From: Clostridiaceae bacterium | GTDB taxonomy: Bacteria > Bacillota > Clostridia > Oscillospirales > Butyricicoccaceae | DNA length: 64,000 nucleotides | Direction of reading: 5' to 3' | NCBI GenBank assembly: GCA_009911355.1 | Contig: QXXE01000005.1 | Span: forward strand, 44,409 to 108,408 | In this document: one piece after another, positions 40,517 to 49,184 of the stretch | How positions within the stretch are numbered: the stretch's first letter is position 1 | How the letters are laid out: every line of letters begins with the position of its first letter | Program-made: the position numbers and the translations under genes | Notes under the pieces: model-generated | Told to the model about the DNA's origin: nothing | Databases searched by the model: none | The model's input: the letters and a program-made list of their open reading frames with translations, nothing else

Positions 40517-40897
40517 TTACTGTGGGGGCTGACTGCCGCTTTCGGAAGGCTCCCGCAGGCCGGTTTCAAAGTCTGTCCGGCAGTTCGGGCACTGCCAAGT
40601 CCGCGTGCGCTGCCGCTCGGCCAGCCAGGGCTTCTCGTATGAGCGGGGCCACGCGCACCGCGGCTCGAGCCACACGCCGCACACCGGGCAGCGGTGCAGA
40701 AGGATTGCCGCGGCAAAGAGCAGGACGCCCGCCACGATAAGGGCAAACGACAGCGGGCTGAGGGAACCATCCGAGTCCGCCATGCCAGGCAGCGTGACCG
40801 ACGCAAGCAGACAAACGCCCGCGCACGTCCACAGGCACTTGACCCGTTTACGCATTTTTACATAACGTTCCCTGACTTCTTCCGGCTTTAACGCCAT
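40517..40897 (-). CDS. Two-segment membrane protein with zinc ribbon, paralogue 1
   Basis: The 126-residue product starts MALKPEEVRERYVKMRKRVKCL, has two hydrophobic segments (about residues 23-42 and 51-69), then a cysteine pair HRCPVCGVWLEP and a second, QCPNCRTDFETG, after a basic loop: a split zinc ribbon on the cytoplasmic side. It is paralogous to the protein at 40985. Function unknown. Start 40897 follows GAGGTG. Confidence 0.6.
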   Translation of the reverse strand: MALKPEEVRERYVKMRKRVKCLWTCAGVCLLASVTLPGMADSDGSLSPLSFALIVAGVLLFAAAILLHRCPVCGVWLEPRCAWPRSYEKPWLAERQRTRTWQCPNCRTDFETGLREPSESGSQPPQ

Positions 40898-40984
40898 ATG
40901 TAACACCTCTTTTTACATACCCCACATTTTTCCATGCCGCGGTATCAAATAGGCCGCAGCGCTTTATGTGAAACAGCGCACATG

Positions 40985-41332
40985 CTATCCCTGCGGCTGG
41001 CCTGAGCGCCCTTCCCGCTCCCCGGTTTCGAGATTCACGCGGCAGCTTGGGCACACCCCGGGCCCAGCCCGCCGATACAGGGAAATCGGACGGTGAGCGA
41101 ACCGAAACGCCGCCCCGCACACCGGGCAGCGTTCAGAGAGGCTTGCCGCAAACCAGCACACGACAGCCACCGCAAGAAGGGCGAGCGCCAAAGCGCCGGC
41201 CTGCTGTAACGGCCCGCGCACGCAAGCTGCGGCAAGCACCCCCAGACAACCTATCGAAACCAGCCGAAGGCACCGTACCCGCTTCCGCATTTTCGTATAC
41301 CGTTCGCGGATTTCTTCCGGCTTTAATATCAT
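40985..41332 (-). CDS. Two-segment membrane protein with zinc ribbon, paralogue 2
   Basis: The 115-residue product has the same design as its neighbour: MILKPEEIRERYTKMRKRVRCL, two hydrophobic segments, then ERCPVCGAAFRF and VCPSCRVNLETGER. The two share the N-terminal 20 residues almost exactly and the order of the four cysteines, so they arose by tandem duplication. It is transcribed first, from two extended -10 promoters at 41353-41368. Confidence 0.6.
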   Translation of the reverse strand: MILKPEEIRERYTKMRKRVRCLRLVSIGCLGVLAAACVRGPLQQAGALALALLAVAVVCWFAASLSERCPVCGAAFRFAHRPISLYRRAGPGVCPSCRVNLETGEREGRSGQPQG

Positions 41333-41352
41333 ATGAAACGCCTCTTTTCCTT

Positions 41353-41368
41353 ATTATACCACATTATA
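41353..41368 (-). promoter_or_regulatory. Two tandem extended -10 promoter boxes
   Basis: On the minus strand TGTGGTATAAT occurs twice in ten-base register (-10 boxes at 41368-41363 and 41358-41353), each matching TRTGnTATAAT. No clear -35 is present. Confidence 0.65.
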
Positions 41369-41403
41369 CCACAGCTTCCGGCACTGTGATATAATAAGCC
41401 TGT

Positions 41404-41645
41404 AAACTTTTTGTGCGGGACGGTGGCGGGACGGTGGCGGGACGGTGCAGGAGGACGCTTGTGCTCCTTCGTCCCGCCCGCAGGCGTGATGAAGCTTTTA
41501 CTCAATTTTTTCTCGAAAAAATTGCGGGTGCAGCCCGTAGGCCACTATCCTTATTTCCGCGCCGTGCGCGGTTAAATTGAGTGTGGCAGAGCCCTGCCGC
41601 TCGCCGCGCAGGCGCGGGAGTCCAGAGGGCAGAGCCCTTTGGCGC
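41404..41645. repeat. Dispersed palindromic repeat, copy 11, with an 11-base triplicate
   Basis: It begins with three copies of CGGGACGGTGG (about 41416-41448), then module C in reverse, module A in reverse in a variant form where both arms changed together (CAATTTTTT...AAAAAATTG, 41503-41525), and GGGCAGAGCCC. It lies between the zinc-ribbon promoters and the sigma factor gene. Confidence 0.7.
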
Positions 41646-41762
41646 GGCCCGCGGAGGGCAACGCCTTTTGGCGGCAGCAGGCAGAAAATTTTTTAAGAAA
41701 AGTGAAACGATTGCAGAACAAAAGGCGAATATATCAGCAGGAAGGCCAAAGGAGGTGGGGGC

Positions 41763-42299
41763 ATGGAGCAGGAGCAGCGCTGGATCCGGCGTATCCAGCG
41801 GCAGCAGAGCCAAAAGGACGCCGACGCACTGGTGCGCAAATACTACAACGAAATCTACGCCTACGCATACCGCCAAGTAGGCAGCCGCGAAACCGCCCTT
41901 GACCTGACACAGGAAATTTTCATCTCCGTGCTGCGTTCGCTGCAAACCTACGACCCATCCCGCGCGGCCTTCCGCACCTGGCTTTACCGCGTGGCAACCA
42001 ACAAGGTCATCGACTTCCGGCGGCGCAGCGTCCCGCCCGCACTCCCACTGGACAGCCTGGAACTGCCTGACGAACAGGACTTCGCCGCCCAGGCCGAGCA
42101 GAAAGGGCTGCTTTCGGACATCGAACGCTATGTCAGCGCCCTTGACCCCGGCACCCAGCAGGTCTACCGGCTCCGCCTGTACGGCGAATACACCTTCCCC
42201 GAGATCGCAGCGATGCTGGGCGAGCCGGAAGCCGCCGTAAAAAGCCGTTATTACCGTCTGATGCAGACGCTGAGAAAGGAGTTCCGAGATGCATATTGA
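41763..42299 (+). CDS. ECF-type sigma-70 family RNA polymerase sigma factor
   Basis: The 178-residue product has region 2 (about residues 20-90: ADALVRKYYNEIYAYAYRQVG, TALDLTQEIFISVLRSLQTYDPSRAAFRTWLYRVATNKVIDFRRR) and region 4 (about 120-178: YVSALDPGTQQVYRLRLYGEYTFPEIAAMLGEPEAAVKSRYYRLMQTLRKEF), with no region 1 or 3. AAAGGAGGTG precedes the ATG closely. Its stop codon overlaps the next gene by 11 bases, the usual layout of a sigma factor and its membrane-bound partner. It probably drives a stress or cell-envelope response that may include the ABC genes downstream. Confidence 0.92.
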   Translation: MEQEQRWIRRIQRQQSQKDADALVRKYYNEIYAYAYRQVGSRETALDLTQEIFISVLRSLQTYDPSRAAFRTWLYRVATNKVIDFRRRSVPPALPLDSLELPDEQDFAAQAEQKGLLSDIERYVSALDPGTQQVYRLRLYGEYTFPEIAAMLGEPEAAVKSRYYRLMQTLRKEFRDAY

Positions 42300-43044
42300 T
42301 TATCCAACCGACAGCGAGCGCGAAGCGTCGATTGCGGCCATCCTTGCGGCGGGGCTGGAGCCGAAGCCGTCGCTGGTGCGGGAGCTGTGCAGCCTGTGCC
42401 GGGCAATCGGGCTGCGGGGGGTGCTGTCCGGCGTAGGCGACTGCGTGCTGCTGGCTGTGCTGCTGGCAGGGTGCGCGGGGTTCCCGCTGCTGGCCGTGCT
42501 GCTGAAAAGCCCTGCGAGCCCGGGGCTCCTGTACCCGCTGACGGCGTGCGCGCCGCTGCTGTACGCGGCGCTGCTGCTGCTGACCTTCTGGAAGGAAAAG
42601 CAGCTTGGCACGCAGGAGCTGAAAATGACCGTCCGTTACGACCTGCGGCAGCTGACGGCGATGCGGCTTGTGCTGTTCAGCGGCATCGGCGCGCTGGGCG
42701 ATGCGCTGTTCGCGGCAATCGCGGCGGCGCATTCCCAGGATGCACTGCTGTTTGCGCAGCTGCTCTCGCTTTCGCTGGGCGCGCTGTTCCTGTATGTCAC
42801 GCTGACGCTTGCGGGGCTGCTGTACCTCCCGGCGCGTTTGCAGGCGCTTCTTCCGGCGCTTTGGTGCATCCTGTGCGCGCTGCCCCCCTTCCTTACGACG
42901 CAGGAACAGCTGGAAGGCATCCTGTCCGGCCTGCCGCTCGCGGGCTCCGGGCTGCTTGCTTTTGGCGCGCTGGGGGCGGCGCTGCTGCTGGCGCGCGCCT
43001 ACCTGCTCTCCCCGCGCTCCCGCCGCCCCTACGCTTACTGCTGA
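42289..43044 (+). CDS. Six-segment membrane protein coupled to the sigma factor
   Basis: The 251-residue product has a cytoplasmic N-terminus of about 45 residues (MHIDYPTDSEREASIAAIL...) and about six membrane segments (residues 48-70, 78-100, 120-143, 150-175, 185-202, 215-245). Overlap with the sigma gene (ATG inside its last codons) points to a functional pair, so an anti-sigma role is plausible, but there is no zinc-binding ZAS motif (HxxxCxxC) and no known anti-sigma domain. It may instead be a permease-like or sensor protein. Confidence 0.55.
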   Translation: MHIDYPTDSEREASIAAILAAGLEPKPSLVRELCSLCRAIGLRGVLSGVGDCVLLAVLLAGCAGFPLLAVLLKSPASPGLLYPLTACAPLLYAALLLLTFWKEKQLGTQELKMTVRYDLRQLTAMRLVLFSGIGALGDALFAAIAAAHSQDALLFAQLLSLSLGALFLYVTLTLAGLLYLPARLQALLPALWCILCALPPFLTTQEQLEGILSGLPLAGSGLLAFGALGAALLLARAYLLSPRSRRPYAYC

Positions 43045-43060
43045 CGCTGTGCGCCCTCCG

Positions 43061-43343
43061 CCTGCGGGCGGGACGGGGGCGCCCCTCCGACGGGCAGGCG
43101 TCCTACTCGGACAGCGCCGGGGCTCTGCCCCTGGACCCCGCGCCTATGCGGCGGGCACCAGAGGGACCCGTCCCTCTGGACTCCCATCCTCCGCCTGCGG
43201 GCGGGACGGGGGCACCCCTCCGACGGGCAGGCATCCTACGCGGACAGCGCCGGGGCTCTGCCCCTGGACCCCGCGCCTATGCGGCGGGCACCAGAGGGAC
43301 CCGTCCCTCTGGACTCCCATCCTCCGCCTGCGGGCGGGACGAG
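43061..43343. repeat. Dispersed palindromic repeat, copy 12, duplicated in tandem (133-base period)
   Basis: Two consecutive units of 133 bases start with CCTGCGGGCGGGACGGGGGC at 43061 and 43194, and a third module C begins at 43327. Each unit holds module C, a GGCAGGCGTCCTAC-type segment, GGGGCTCTGCCCCTGG and module B as CCAGAGGGACCCGTCCCTCTGG (22 bases). The two units differ at only a few positions, so the duplication is recent. Confidence 0.85.
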
Positions 43344-43470
43344 GGCGCGCTTTACCGTGCCAGCGCCTTGCTCTAGCCCGCCAGAACGGCGGCGGGCTGG
43401 AGCGGGTCACTGCCGCACTGGCCTCTTTTGCTGCATCTTTGATCGATTCTAGAAAGGATTGTTGTTCACC

Positions 43471-44343
43471 ATGCTTACTGTTGACCATGTCACCAAAAAA
43501 TATGGCAGTTTTACCGCGCTGGAAGGGCTCTCCCTGACCTTCGGGCAAGGCGTTTACGGGCTTCTTGCCCCCAATGGCGCGGGCAAAACTACCCTCATCA
43601 AAATGCTGACCACCCTCCTCTTCCCGACCTCTGGGCAAATCCTCTGGCACGGTACCGACATCAGCGCCCTCGGCGCGCGCTACCGTGATATCATCGGCTA
43701 TCTCCCGCAGCAGTTCGGCTATTACAGGAATGATACCCCGCGGCAGTTTTTGCGCTATCTCGCCGCCCTCAAGGGCGTGCCCCGCGCCCAAACCGAGCGC
43801 CGCATCGATGAGCTTCTCGCGCTGGTTTCGCTTTCCGGCGCAGCGGATCAGAAAATGAAGAAGTTTTCCGGCGGGATGCTTCAGCGCGTCGGCATTGCCC
43901 AGGCGATGCTCAACGACCCGAAGCTGCTGATCCTCGACGAACCGACCGCCGGGCTCGACCCCAAAGAACGCGTCCGCTTCCGCAACCTGATCCACTCGCT
44001 GGCACAGGACCGCATCATCATCCTGTCAACCCATATCGTGTCCGATATCGAGACCATCGCCCATCAGGTCGTCATGCTCCGCGACCACCGCCTGTACTGC
44101 TGCGAGCCACCCCAAAGCATCTGCGGCGGGCTGCTCGGCAAGGTCTGCGAGCTGCCCGCCGGGGCCACGGTCACCGTCCCCCACCTGCTTCTCGGCGAAC
44201 GCCAGGACGGCGGCGACACCCTGCATCGCCTGATCTGCGAAACCCCGCCCCCGGGCGCGCGTATCGTCACCCCCACCCTTGAGGACGTGTTCCTCTACGT
44301 GTACCAGGACGAGGAGGGCGGCAATGCGTCTATTCCGGTTTGA
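43471..44343 (+). CDS. ABC transporter ATP-binding protein (BcrA-like)
   Basis: The 290-residue ATPase of an ABC-2 type exporter has Walker A APNGAGKTTLIKML, the Q-loop GYLPQQFGYYRN, signature KFSGGMLQRVGIAQAM, Walker B LLILDEPTAGLDP and the H-loop IILSTHIVSD. A C-terminal accessory region (about 210-290) ends in PTLEDVFLYVYQDEEGG, typical of BcrA/drug-exporter subunits. The start could be ATG 43471 or one of two TTG codons just upstream; AAAGGA is 12 bases before the ATG. It overlaps the first permease gene by 20 bases. Confidence 0.9.
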   Translation: MLTVDHVTKKYGSFTALEGLSLTFGQGVYGLLAPNGAGKTTLIKMLTTLLFPTSGQILWHGTDISALGARYRDIIGYLPQQFGYYRNDTPRQFLRYLAALKGVPRAQTERRIDELLALVSLSGAADQKMKKFSGGMLQRVGIAQAMLNDPKLLILDEPTAGLDPKERVRFRNLIHSLAQDRIIILSTHIVSDIETIAHQVVMLRDHRLYCCEPPQSICGGLLGKVCELPAGATVTVPHLLLGERQDGGDTLHRLICETPPPGARIVTPTLEDVFLYVYQDEEGGNASIPV

Positions 44344-45472
44344 GCTTGCAAAGCTCCTGCGCCTGCCCATGCTGTGGGGCTTCCTGCTCCTCAGCCTTGC
44401 GCTCAACGGGCTGTTTACCATGACTGGCATCCATGAGAAGCCGTGGCTCGATTATGTCGCGTCCTCCCTGCCGGTCACCTTCCAGCGCACCGACGACCCC
44501 GCCTTCCTCGCCGGGCTCGACACCCTGCCCGCCGAAGAATTCCGGGAAACCCTCCGTGAGCAGGCTTCCGTGCCCGTGAACGCCCTCGACGGCTATGACA
44601 CCGCTGCACTGGCCCATGCGGAAGCCGGGCTGATCGGCCTTTCCGGCAGCTGGGCGGATATTTTTGCGCAAAAATACGAAAAATTGCAGCCCATTGTCGA
44701 TGAAATAGCGGCTTCCGGCGCTGCTTATGACATTTACGCCGCATCCGGCACCCACGATTTCCAGGTCCACCTGACTGGCATTGTCTATCACGCTGCGCTC
44801 ACCGAGGCCCTGCTTCTCGCCGTCCTCCTCACCCTCTACGCCTTCGGCTATGAAGTGCAGAACCGCACCGACCTGCTTGTCTTTTCCACCCGCTCGGGAC
44901 GCGGCGTGAACCGCGCAAAGCTTGCGGCGGCGCTTACAGCCTCCCTTTTGTGCTATTTGCTGCTGTGCGTCCTCACCCTTATACCGTTTGCGCTGGTCTA
45001 CCCGCTGCGCGATTTCCTCAGCATGAACGTCTCCAGCAGCTTCCATTACGTTGCCGTCACCCCGGTGCTGTCCAAGCCCTTCCTGACCTGGAGGCCCTTT
45101 ACCCTCGCGGGGTATCTCGGCGCGTCCCTGCTACTCGGCGCGGCCCTGACTGCCGTGTTCGTGCTGTTCGCCGCAGTCTGCGGCCTGCTGCTGCGGAACA
45201 CCTACTTTGCTTTCCTTGCGTGGTTTGTCCTCTCGGTCAGCATGATGGCGCTGCCCGCCCTCTGCGCGGACGTAAGGCTGTTCGGCGGCTATTTCCTCGG
45301 GATGTGCCTGCCCGTCCAGGTCTGGTTCTATCAGCAATCCTGGTTTACCGATATGGGCACGGCGTCCTTCCTGCCCTGGCACGAGACCGTCTGCACCCTT
45401 GCCGCGCTCGCAGGGTTCGCGTTGCTGACGCTGCTCGCCGCACGGCATTTCCACAGAAAGGATTTGACCTGA
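44324..45472 (+). CDS. ABC-2 type permease 1
   Basis: The 382-residue membrane protein begins MRLFRFELAKLLRLPMLWGFLLLSLAL, has a large outside domain (about residues 35-170) and then about six segments, with STRSGRGVNRAKLAAALTAS in the loop after the second. ATG 44324, after GGAGG inside the ATPase gene, is the start. It is the most divergent of the four permeases: its outside domain lacks the shared ERY-W-Y-G pattern of permeases 2-4. Ends in HFHRKDLT. Confidence 0.85.
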   Translation: MRLFRFELAKLLRLPMLWGFLLLSLALNGLFTMTGIHEKPWLDYVASSLPVTFQRTDDPAFLAGLDTLPAEEFRETLREQASVPVNALDGYDTAALAHAEAGLIGLSGSWADIFAQKYEKLQPIVDEIAASGAAYDIYAASGTHDFQVHLTGIVYHAALTEALLLAVLLTLYAFGYEVQNRTDLLVFSTRSGRGVNRAKLAAALTASLLCYLLLCVLTLIPFALVYPLRDFLSMNVSSSFHYVAVTPVLSKPFLTWRPFTLAGYLGASLLLGAALTAVFVLFAAVCGLLLRNTYFAFLAWFVLSVSMMALPALCADVRLFGGYFLGMCLPVQVWFYQQSWFTDMGTASFLPWHETVCTLAALAGFALLTLLAARHFHRKDLT

Positions 45473-45473
45473 T

Positions 45474-46643
45474 ATGCGAATCCTGTTTTACGAGCTGCGG
45501 AAAATCTGGCGGCTTCCGGTCGTGCTGGCCGTCGCCGCGTTGGGTACGCTGACCTATTTCGGCTTCATGCATCCCCTTCTGTTCGACGGGATGCTCCAAT
45601 CCTCCCCCGTCGCCGAGCGCTACGAAATCACCCGCAGCTGGGCCGCGCGTTTCGGTGCGTATATGGACGGCAGCGAATTCCAGCAGGCAAAAGCCGAATG
45701 CAAAGCCCTCCGGCAGGAAGCCGACGCACAGGTTGCCGCAAACCCGTACCTCTCCGCATACGGCATCACCACGCTGGACGGGTTCAACGCATTCCTTGAC
45801 GCCGGCCTTGATCCGAAAGCCCATGCCCTGATCAATGATTTTGTGGTTTCCACCCGGCATCAGCGTTTTTGGGTGTCAGAAATGGAAGGTTTGCTGAAAA
45901 ACTGGGAAACCGTTTCTCCGTACTACGCGGAATACGCCAAAAACCCAGCGCTTACCCCCGCCGAACAGGCGCGGTATCTGGACGCTGCTGGTTCCCGCCT
46001 CCTGGAGGGAATCTTCTGCGGCCTGGACGGCACGCTGGAAGGCTATTTCTTATGGTGGGATCTGTTCGCAACACTGTCCACCGCACTGCTGCTTGCACCG
46101 TGCGGCGCGGCAGAATGGCTGAACCGGATGCCCGCCCTGCAATGGGCAACCCGTACAGGGCGCAGGACCGCCCGTTACCGCCTTGCGGCAGCGCTGCTGT
46201 CGGCCGTTGGCCTTTTCGTACTGGAAGCCCTGGTTTTCTGCGGCATCTATTCTGCTTCCGGAACCTGGGTATTCTGGCGGAACCCCGTCACCAGCTTCAC
46301 CTTTGGCGACGTGCTCTGGTTCGACCTGACCTACGGCGAATATTTCCTCTTGCATCTGGCCCTCACGCTTTGCCTCATGCTCGGCACGGCAGGTATGGTG
46401 TTCACGCTCTCCGACCACAGCAGCCATTACATTTCCGCGCTGCTCAAAGCCGTCATCCCGGTAACGGGGTTCGCTGCCGCGGGGGTATTTTCTGTCACCG
46501 GCCTGCTTACCAGCCGCAACCCGATCTATGCCGCCGCCCGCATCATGGGCATCGAGGCCGCTGTCTGCGCAGCCCTGTCCCTGCTGGGGCTTGCAGCGGG
46601 GCTCCTGCCGCTTTTCAGGGGCCAGCGGAAGGAGCTGTTATAA
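45474..46643 (+). CDS. ABC-2 type permease 2
   Basis: The 389-residue product begins MRILFYELRKIWRLPVVLAVAALG, has an outside domain at about residues 35-190 (ERYEITRSWAARFGAYMDGSEFQQAKAECKALRQEAD), then about six segments, with ATRTGRRTARYRLAAALLSA and LWFDLTYGEYFLLHLALTLCLML. It ends FRGQRKELL. It starts one base after the stop of permease 1 and its stop overlaps the start of permease 3 (TAATG). Clearly paralogous to permeases 3 and 4. Confidence 0.85.
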   Translation: MRILFYELRKIWRLPVVLAVAALGTLTYFGFMHPLLFDGMLQSSPVAERYEITRSWAARFGAYMDGSEFQQAKAECKALRQEADAQVAANPYLSAYGITTLDGFNAFLDAGLDPKAHALINDFVVSTRHQRFWVSEMEGLLKNWETVSPYYAEYAKNPALTPAEQARYLDAAGSRLLEGIFCGLDGTLEGYFLWWDLFATLSTALLLAPCGAAEWLNRMPALQWATRTGRRTARYRLAAALLSAVGLFVLEALVFCGIYSASGTWVFWRNPVTSFTFGDVLWFDLTYGEYFLLHLALTLCLMLGTAGMVFTLSDHSSHYISALLKAVIPVTGFAAAGVFSVTGLLTSRNPIYAAARIMGIEAAVCAALSLLGLAAGLLPLFRGQRKELL

Positions 46644-47821
46644 TGCGTATCCTATATTACGAGCTGCGGAAGCTCTGGCGGCTCCCGATCGTGGCAGCGC
46701 TGCTGCTGCTCGGCGCGGTGCAGTATTATTTCTTCATGGATTTCAGTATCCGCTTTTTCCCGAACGGGCATCCCGCCGCCGAGCGCTACACGCTGTGCCG
46801 CGAATGGACGGAAAAATACGGCCCCTATATGGAGCCGGACGAATATGCCGACGCACAGGAAAGCTATGCGTCTCTGCTCGCCGACACCGACGCGCGGATC
46901 GCTTCCGACCCGCGCTGCGCGGCGCACGGCATCGCTTCCTGGGAGCAGTTTTGCGCCATGGTGCTGGACGCGCCGGACGCAGACCCTTTTGGCAGATACC
47001 GCAGCCTGTACGGCCCGCTGTTTTCCTCTGAATCTGACTGGCTGGGCTACCGCGTCGAATGCCTGCGCAGCGCTCTGTCCGACTACGAAACCCGCGCGGC
47101 GTGCCTGAACGCGAGCCCCGGCACGCTGACCCCCGCCGAGCAGGCGCGGTACGCAGAACTCGCCGCAGGGGTGCAGCTGAGCGGCATTTTCCCCGGCGAG
47201 TGCATCGATAACCTGTCGGAATACCTCTGCGGGGCGGGGATTTTCGGTGTGCTTTCGGTTGCAATCCTGCTGGCCCCAAGCGGCGCGCGGGAGCAGCTCA
47301 GCCGGATGACCGGCGGACTCTGGACGACCCGCATCGGACGCGGTACGGTTTTCTGGCAGCTTGGAGCGGCGCTGCTGTCGGCGGGGGGGCTGTTCCTGCT
47401 GGAAGTGCTGGCCTTCGGGGGGATTTACGCGCAGCTTGGCACCTCGTTTTTCTGGGACAGCCCGACGCAGACCTTCCTCGCGGGGAATCTTTTCTGGTTC
47501 GACCTGACTTACGGGCAGTATGTGCTCTGTTCGCTCGGAATGCTGCTGGCGCTGATGCTGGGGACGGCGGGGGCGATCTTCGCGCTGTCCCACACGAGCG
47601 ACAGCTACATTTCCGCCGTAATCAAGGCCCTGCCGGTCTCTGTGGGAATGGTTTTCGCCTGTGCCGCAGCCATACAGCGGCCCTTTATCGACCGGAACGA
47701 CCTCTACATGCACACCCGCGTGATCGGGATCGAAGCGGCGCTCTGCGCACTGGTACTGGTGGGAGGGCTTACGGCGGGGCTGCTGGCCGCGCTGCGCTGC
47801 CAAAGGAAGGAGTTGCTATAA
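46643..47821 (+). CDS. ABC-2 type permease 3
   Basis: The 392-residue product begins MRILYYELRKLWRLPIVAALLLLGA and is close to permease 2: outside domain with AERYTLCREWTEKYGPYMEPDEYADAQESYASLLADTD, loop TTRIGRGTVFWQLGAALLSA, LFWFDLTYGQYVLCSLGMLLALML and the end LRCQRKELL. A longer open frame reaches back to 45869 inside permease 2, but ATG 46643, overlapping the stop of permease 2 and after AAGGAG, is the real start. Confidence 0.85.
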   Translation: MRILYYELRKLWRLPIVAALLLLGAVQYYFFMDFSIRFFPNGHPAAERYTLCREWTEKYGPYMEPDEYADAQESYASLLADTDARIASDPRCAAHGIASWEQFCAMVLDAPDADPFGRYRSLYGPLFSSESDWLGYRVECLRSALSDYETRAACLNASPGTLTPAEQARYAELAAGVQLSGIFPGECIDNLSEYLCGAGIFGVLSVAILLAPSGAREQLSRMTGGLWTTRIGRGTVFWQLGAALLSAGGLFLLEVLAFGGIYAQLGTSFFWDSPTQTFLAGNLFWFDLTYGQYVLCSLGMLLALMLGTAGAIFALSHTSDSYISAVIKALPVSVGMVFACAAAIQRPFIDRNDLYMHTRVIGIEAALCALVLVGGLTAGLLAALRCQRKELL

Positions 47822-47822
47822 T

Positions 47823-49121
47823 ATGCGTATATTTTTACACGAGCTGCGGAAAATCCTGCGGCCCGTGCCGCTGCTGGTGTCAATGCTGGTGCTGTTCCTG
47901 TTCCAGCGTACCAGCATACTGTACTATCTCCGCACATTACCGGTACAGAGCGAAAACGCCTGCGCGCTCGAAATTTATGCGGGCTGGCGGGAAGCCTACG
48001 GGCCGACGCTTGAGCCGGAAGAGCTGCCGGGGCTGGAAAACCAGCTTGCCGCGCTGATTGCCGAAGCCAACGAAACCATCGCCCACTGGGACGAAAGCAT
48101 CTGGGCGCAGTATGGTTCATTTTCCGACGAAGGAATCACCAATTACGCGGAATATGCCGCACTGCTGGAACAAACCAACCGGAACAACACCCAAAACGAT
48201 GTGGCGGCGCTTCTGCTGGACTCCCGGACGAATTTCCTGCATTTCCGGATTGCAACCGTGCAAAACATGCTGGAAAACTACGACTTTGAACGCACTGGCG
48301 ACCTGCTGTCCGCCACAGCAGCCACCGACAGCGCACAGTATGCGCAGATTGACGCCGACCCGGATACGGTTGCCGCCGTGCAGGAATCCCTGTCACAGCA
48401 AAGCCCCGCGCAGGCGCCTGCAAACAACCGGGCAATCAGACGCTGTACAGAAATCGCAGACGACCCCAGTATGACGCACTCGATTTTTTACAACTTCCTT
48501 GCCACCTCGGCCAGCCAGTTCGCAATCCAGCTTACACTGGTTTCGCTGCTCACGGTGTCGCTGCTGACATCCCCCCTGCTGGTGCAGGAGCGGCTGGCGC
48601 GGATGCGGCAGGAGCAGTGGCCGACGCGCACCGGGCGCGGGGTGCTGCGATACCAGCTGGCGGCGGTGCTGACGGTGTCGGCGGCAGTACCCGTGCTGCT
48701 ACTCGCGGTATTCGGCACATGGTACTGCATGGCCTGGCGGACAGACGTATTTTGGGATGCTGTCGCCTATTCGGCGGGCGGCTCGCCCATCCCATGGTTT
48801 ACTTTCACTTATGGACAATACCTGCTGATGCTGGCGGCTGCGGTCATCGGGCTCAGCGTTACAGCGGGCGGGTTGATGTTCTTCCTGGCGCGGTTCAGCG
48901 GAAACTATATCGCAATGCTGCTCAAAGCGCTGCCTATGTTCCTTGCGCTGGCATACCTTTCCGAAAAAACGCTATCAGATATGTTGTACTTCAGAAACTA
49001 CTTATCAGATACAACCGGTCTTCCCGGCACAGAACCCCTAACCCTTCTGCTTTTGCTGGCGGGGATGCTAACCCTGAACGGCATTGCCCTGAAGCGGGAG
49101 CTATCCCGCGAGCTTCTTTAA
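47823..49121 (+). CDS. ABC-2 type permease 4
   Basis: The 432-residue product, the longest of the set, begins MRIFLHELRKILRPVPLLVSMLVLF. The outside domain (about residues 40-225) has YAGWREAYGPTLEPEELPGLENQLAALIAEANETI, then Gln/Asn/Ala-rich stretches, and is about 40 residues longer than in permeases 2 and 3. The loop PTRTGRGVLRYQLAAVLTVS and TFTYGQYLLMLAAAVIGL are shared with the others; it ends LKRELSRELL. It starts one base after permease 3. Confidence 0.85.
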   Translation: MRIFLHELRKILRPVPLLVSMLVLFLFQRTSILYYLRTLPVQSENACALEIYAGWREAYGPTLEPEELPGLENQLAALIAEANETIAHWDESIWAQYGSFSDEGITNYAEYAALLEQTNRNNTQNDVAALLLDSRTNFLHFRIATVQNMLENYDFERTGDLLSATAATDSAQYAQIDADPDTVAAVQESLSQQSPAQAPANNRAIRRCTEIADDPSMTHSIFYNFLATSASQFAIQLTLVSLLTVSLLTSPLLVQERLARMRQEQWPTRTGRGVLRYQLAAVLTVSAAVPVLLLAVFGTWYCMAWRTDVFWDAVAYSAGGSPIPWFTFTYGQYLLMLAAAVIGLSVTAGGLMFFLARFSGNYIAMLLKALPMFLALAYLSEKTLSDMLYFRNYLSDTTGLPGTEPLTLLLLLAGMLTLNGIALKRELSRELL

Positions 49122-49184
49122 CAACGACCCCCAACACAAACGGGAGGGCGCCTGACAGGCGCCCTCCCGTTTGCGCTCCCCCGT

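Noticed and set aside
42289..43044. Classical zinc anti-sigma factor
   Set aside because: The overlapping partner of the sigma factor has no HxxxCxxC motif and six membrane segments, so only a generic membrane-partner call is made.
45869..46642. Upstream extension of permease 3
   Set aside because: It is out-of-frame with the real permease 2 gene and has an Arg/Pro-rich composition; the true start is ATG 46643.
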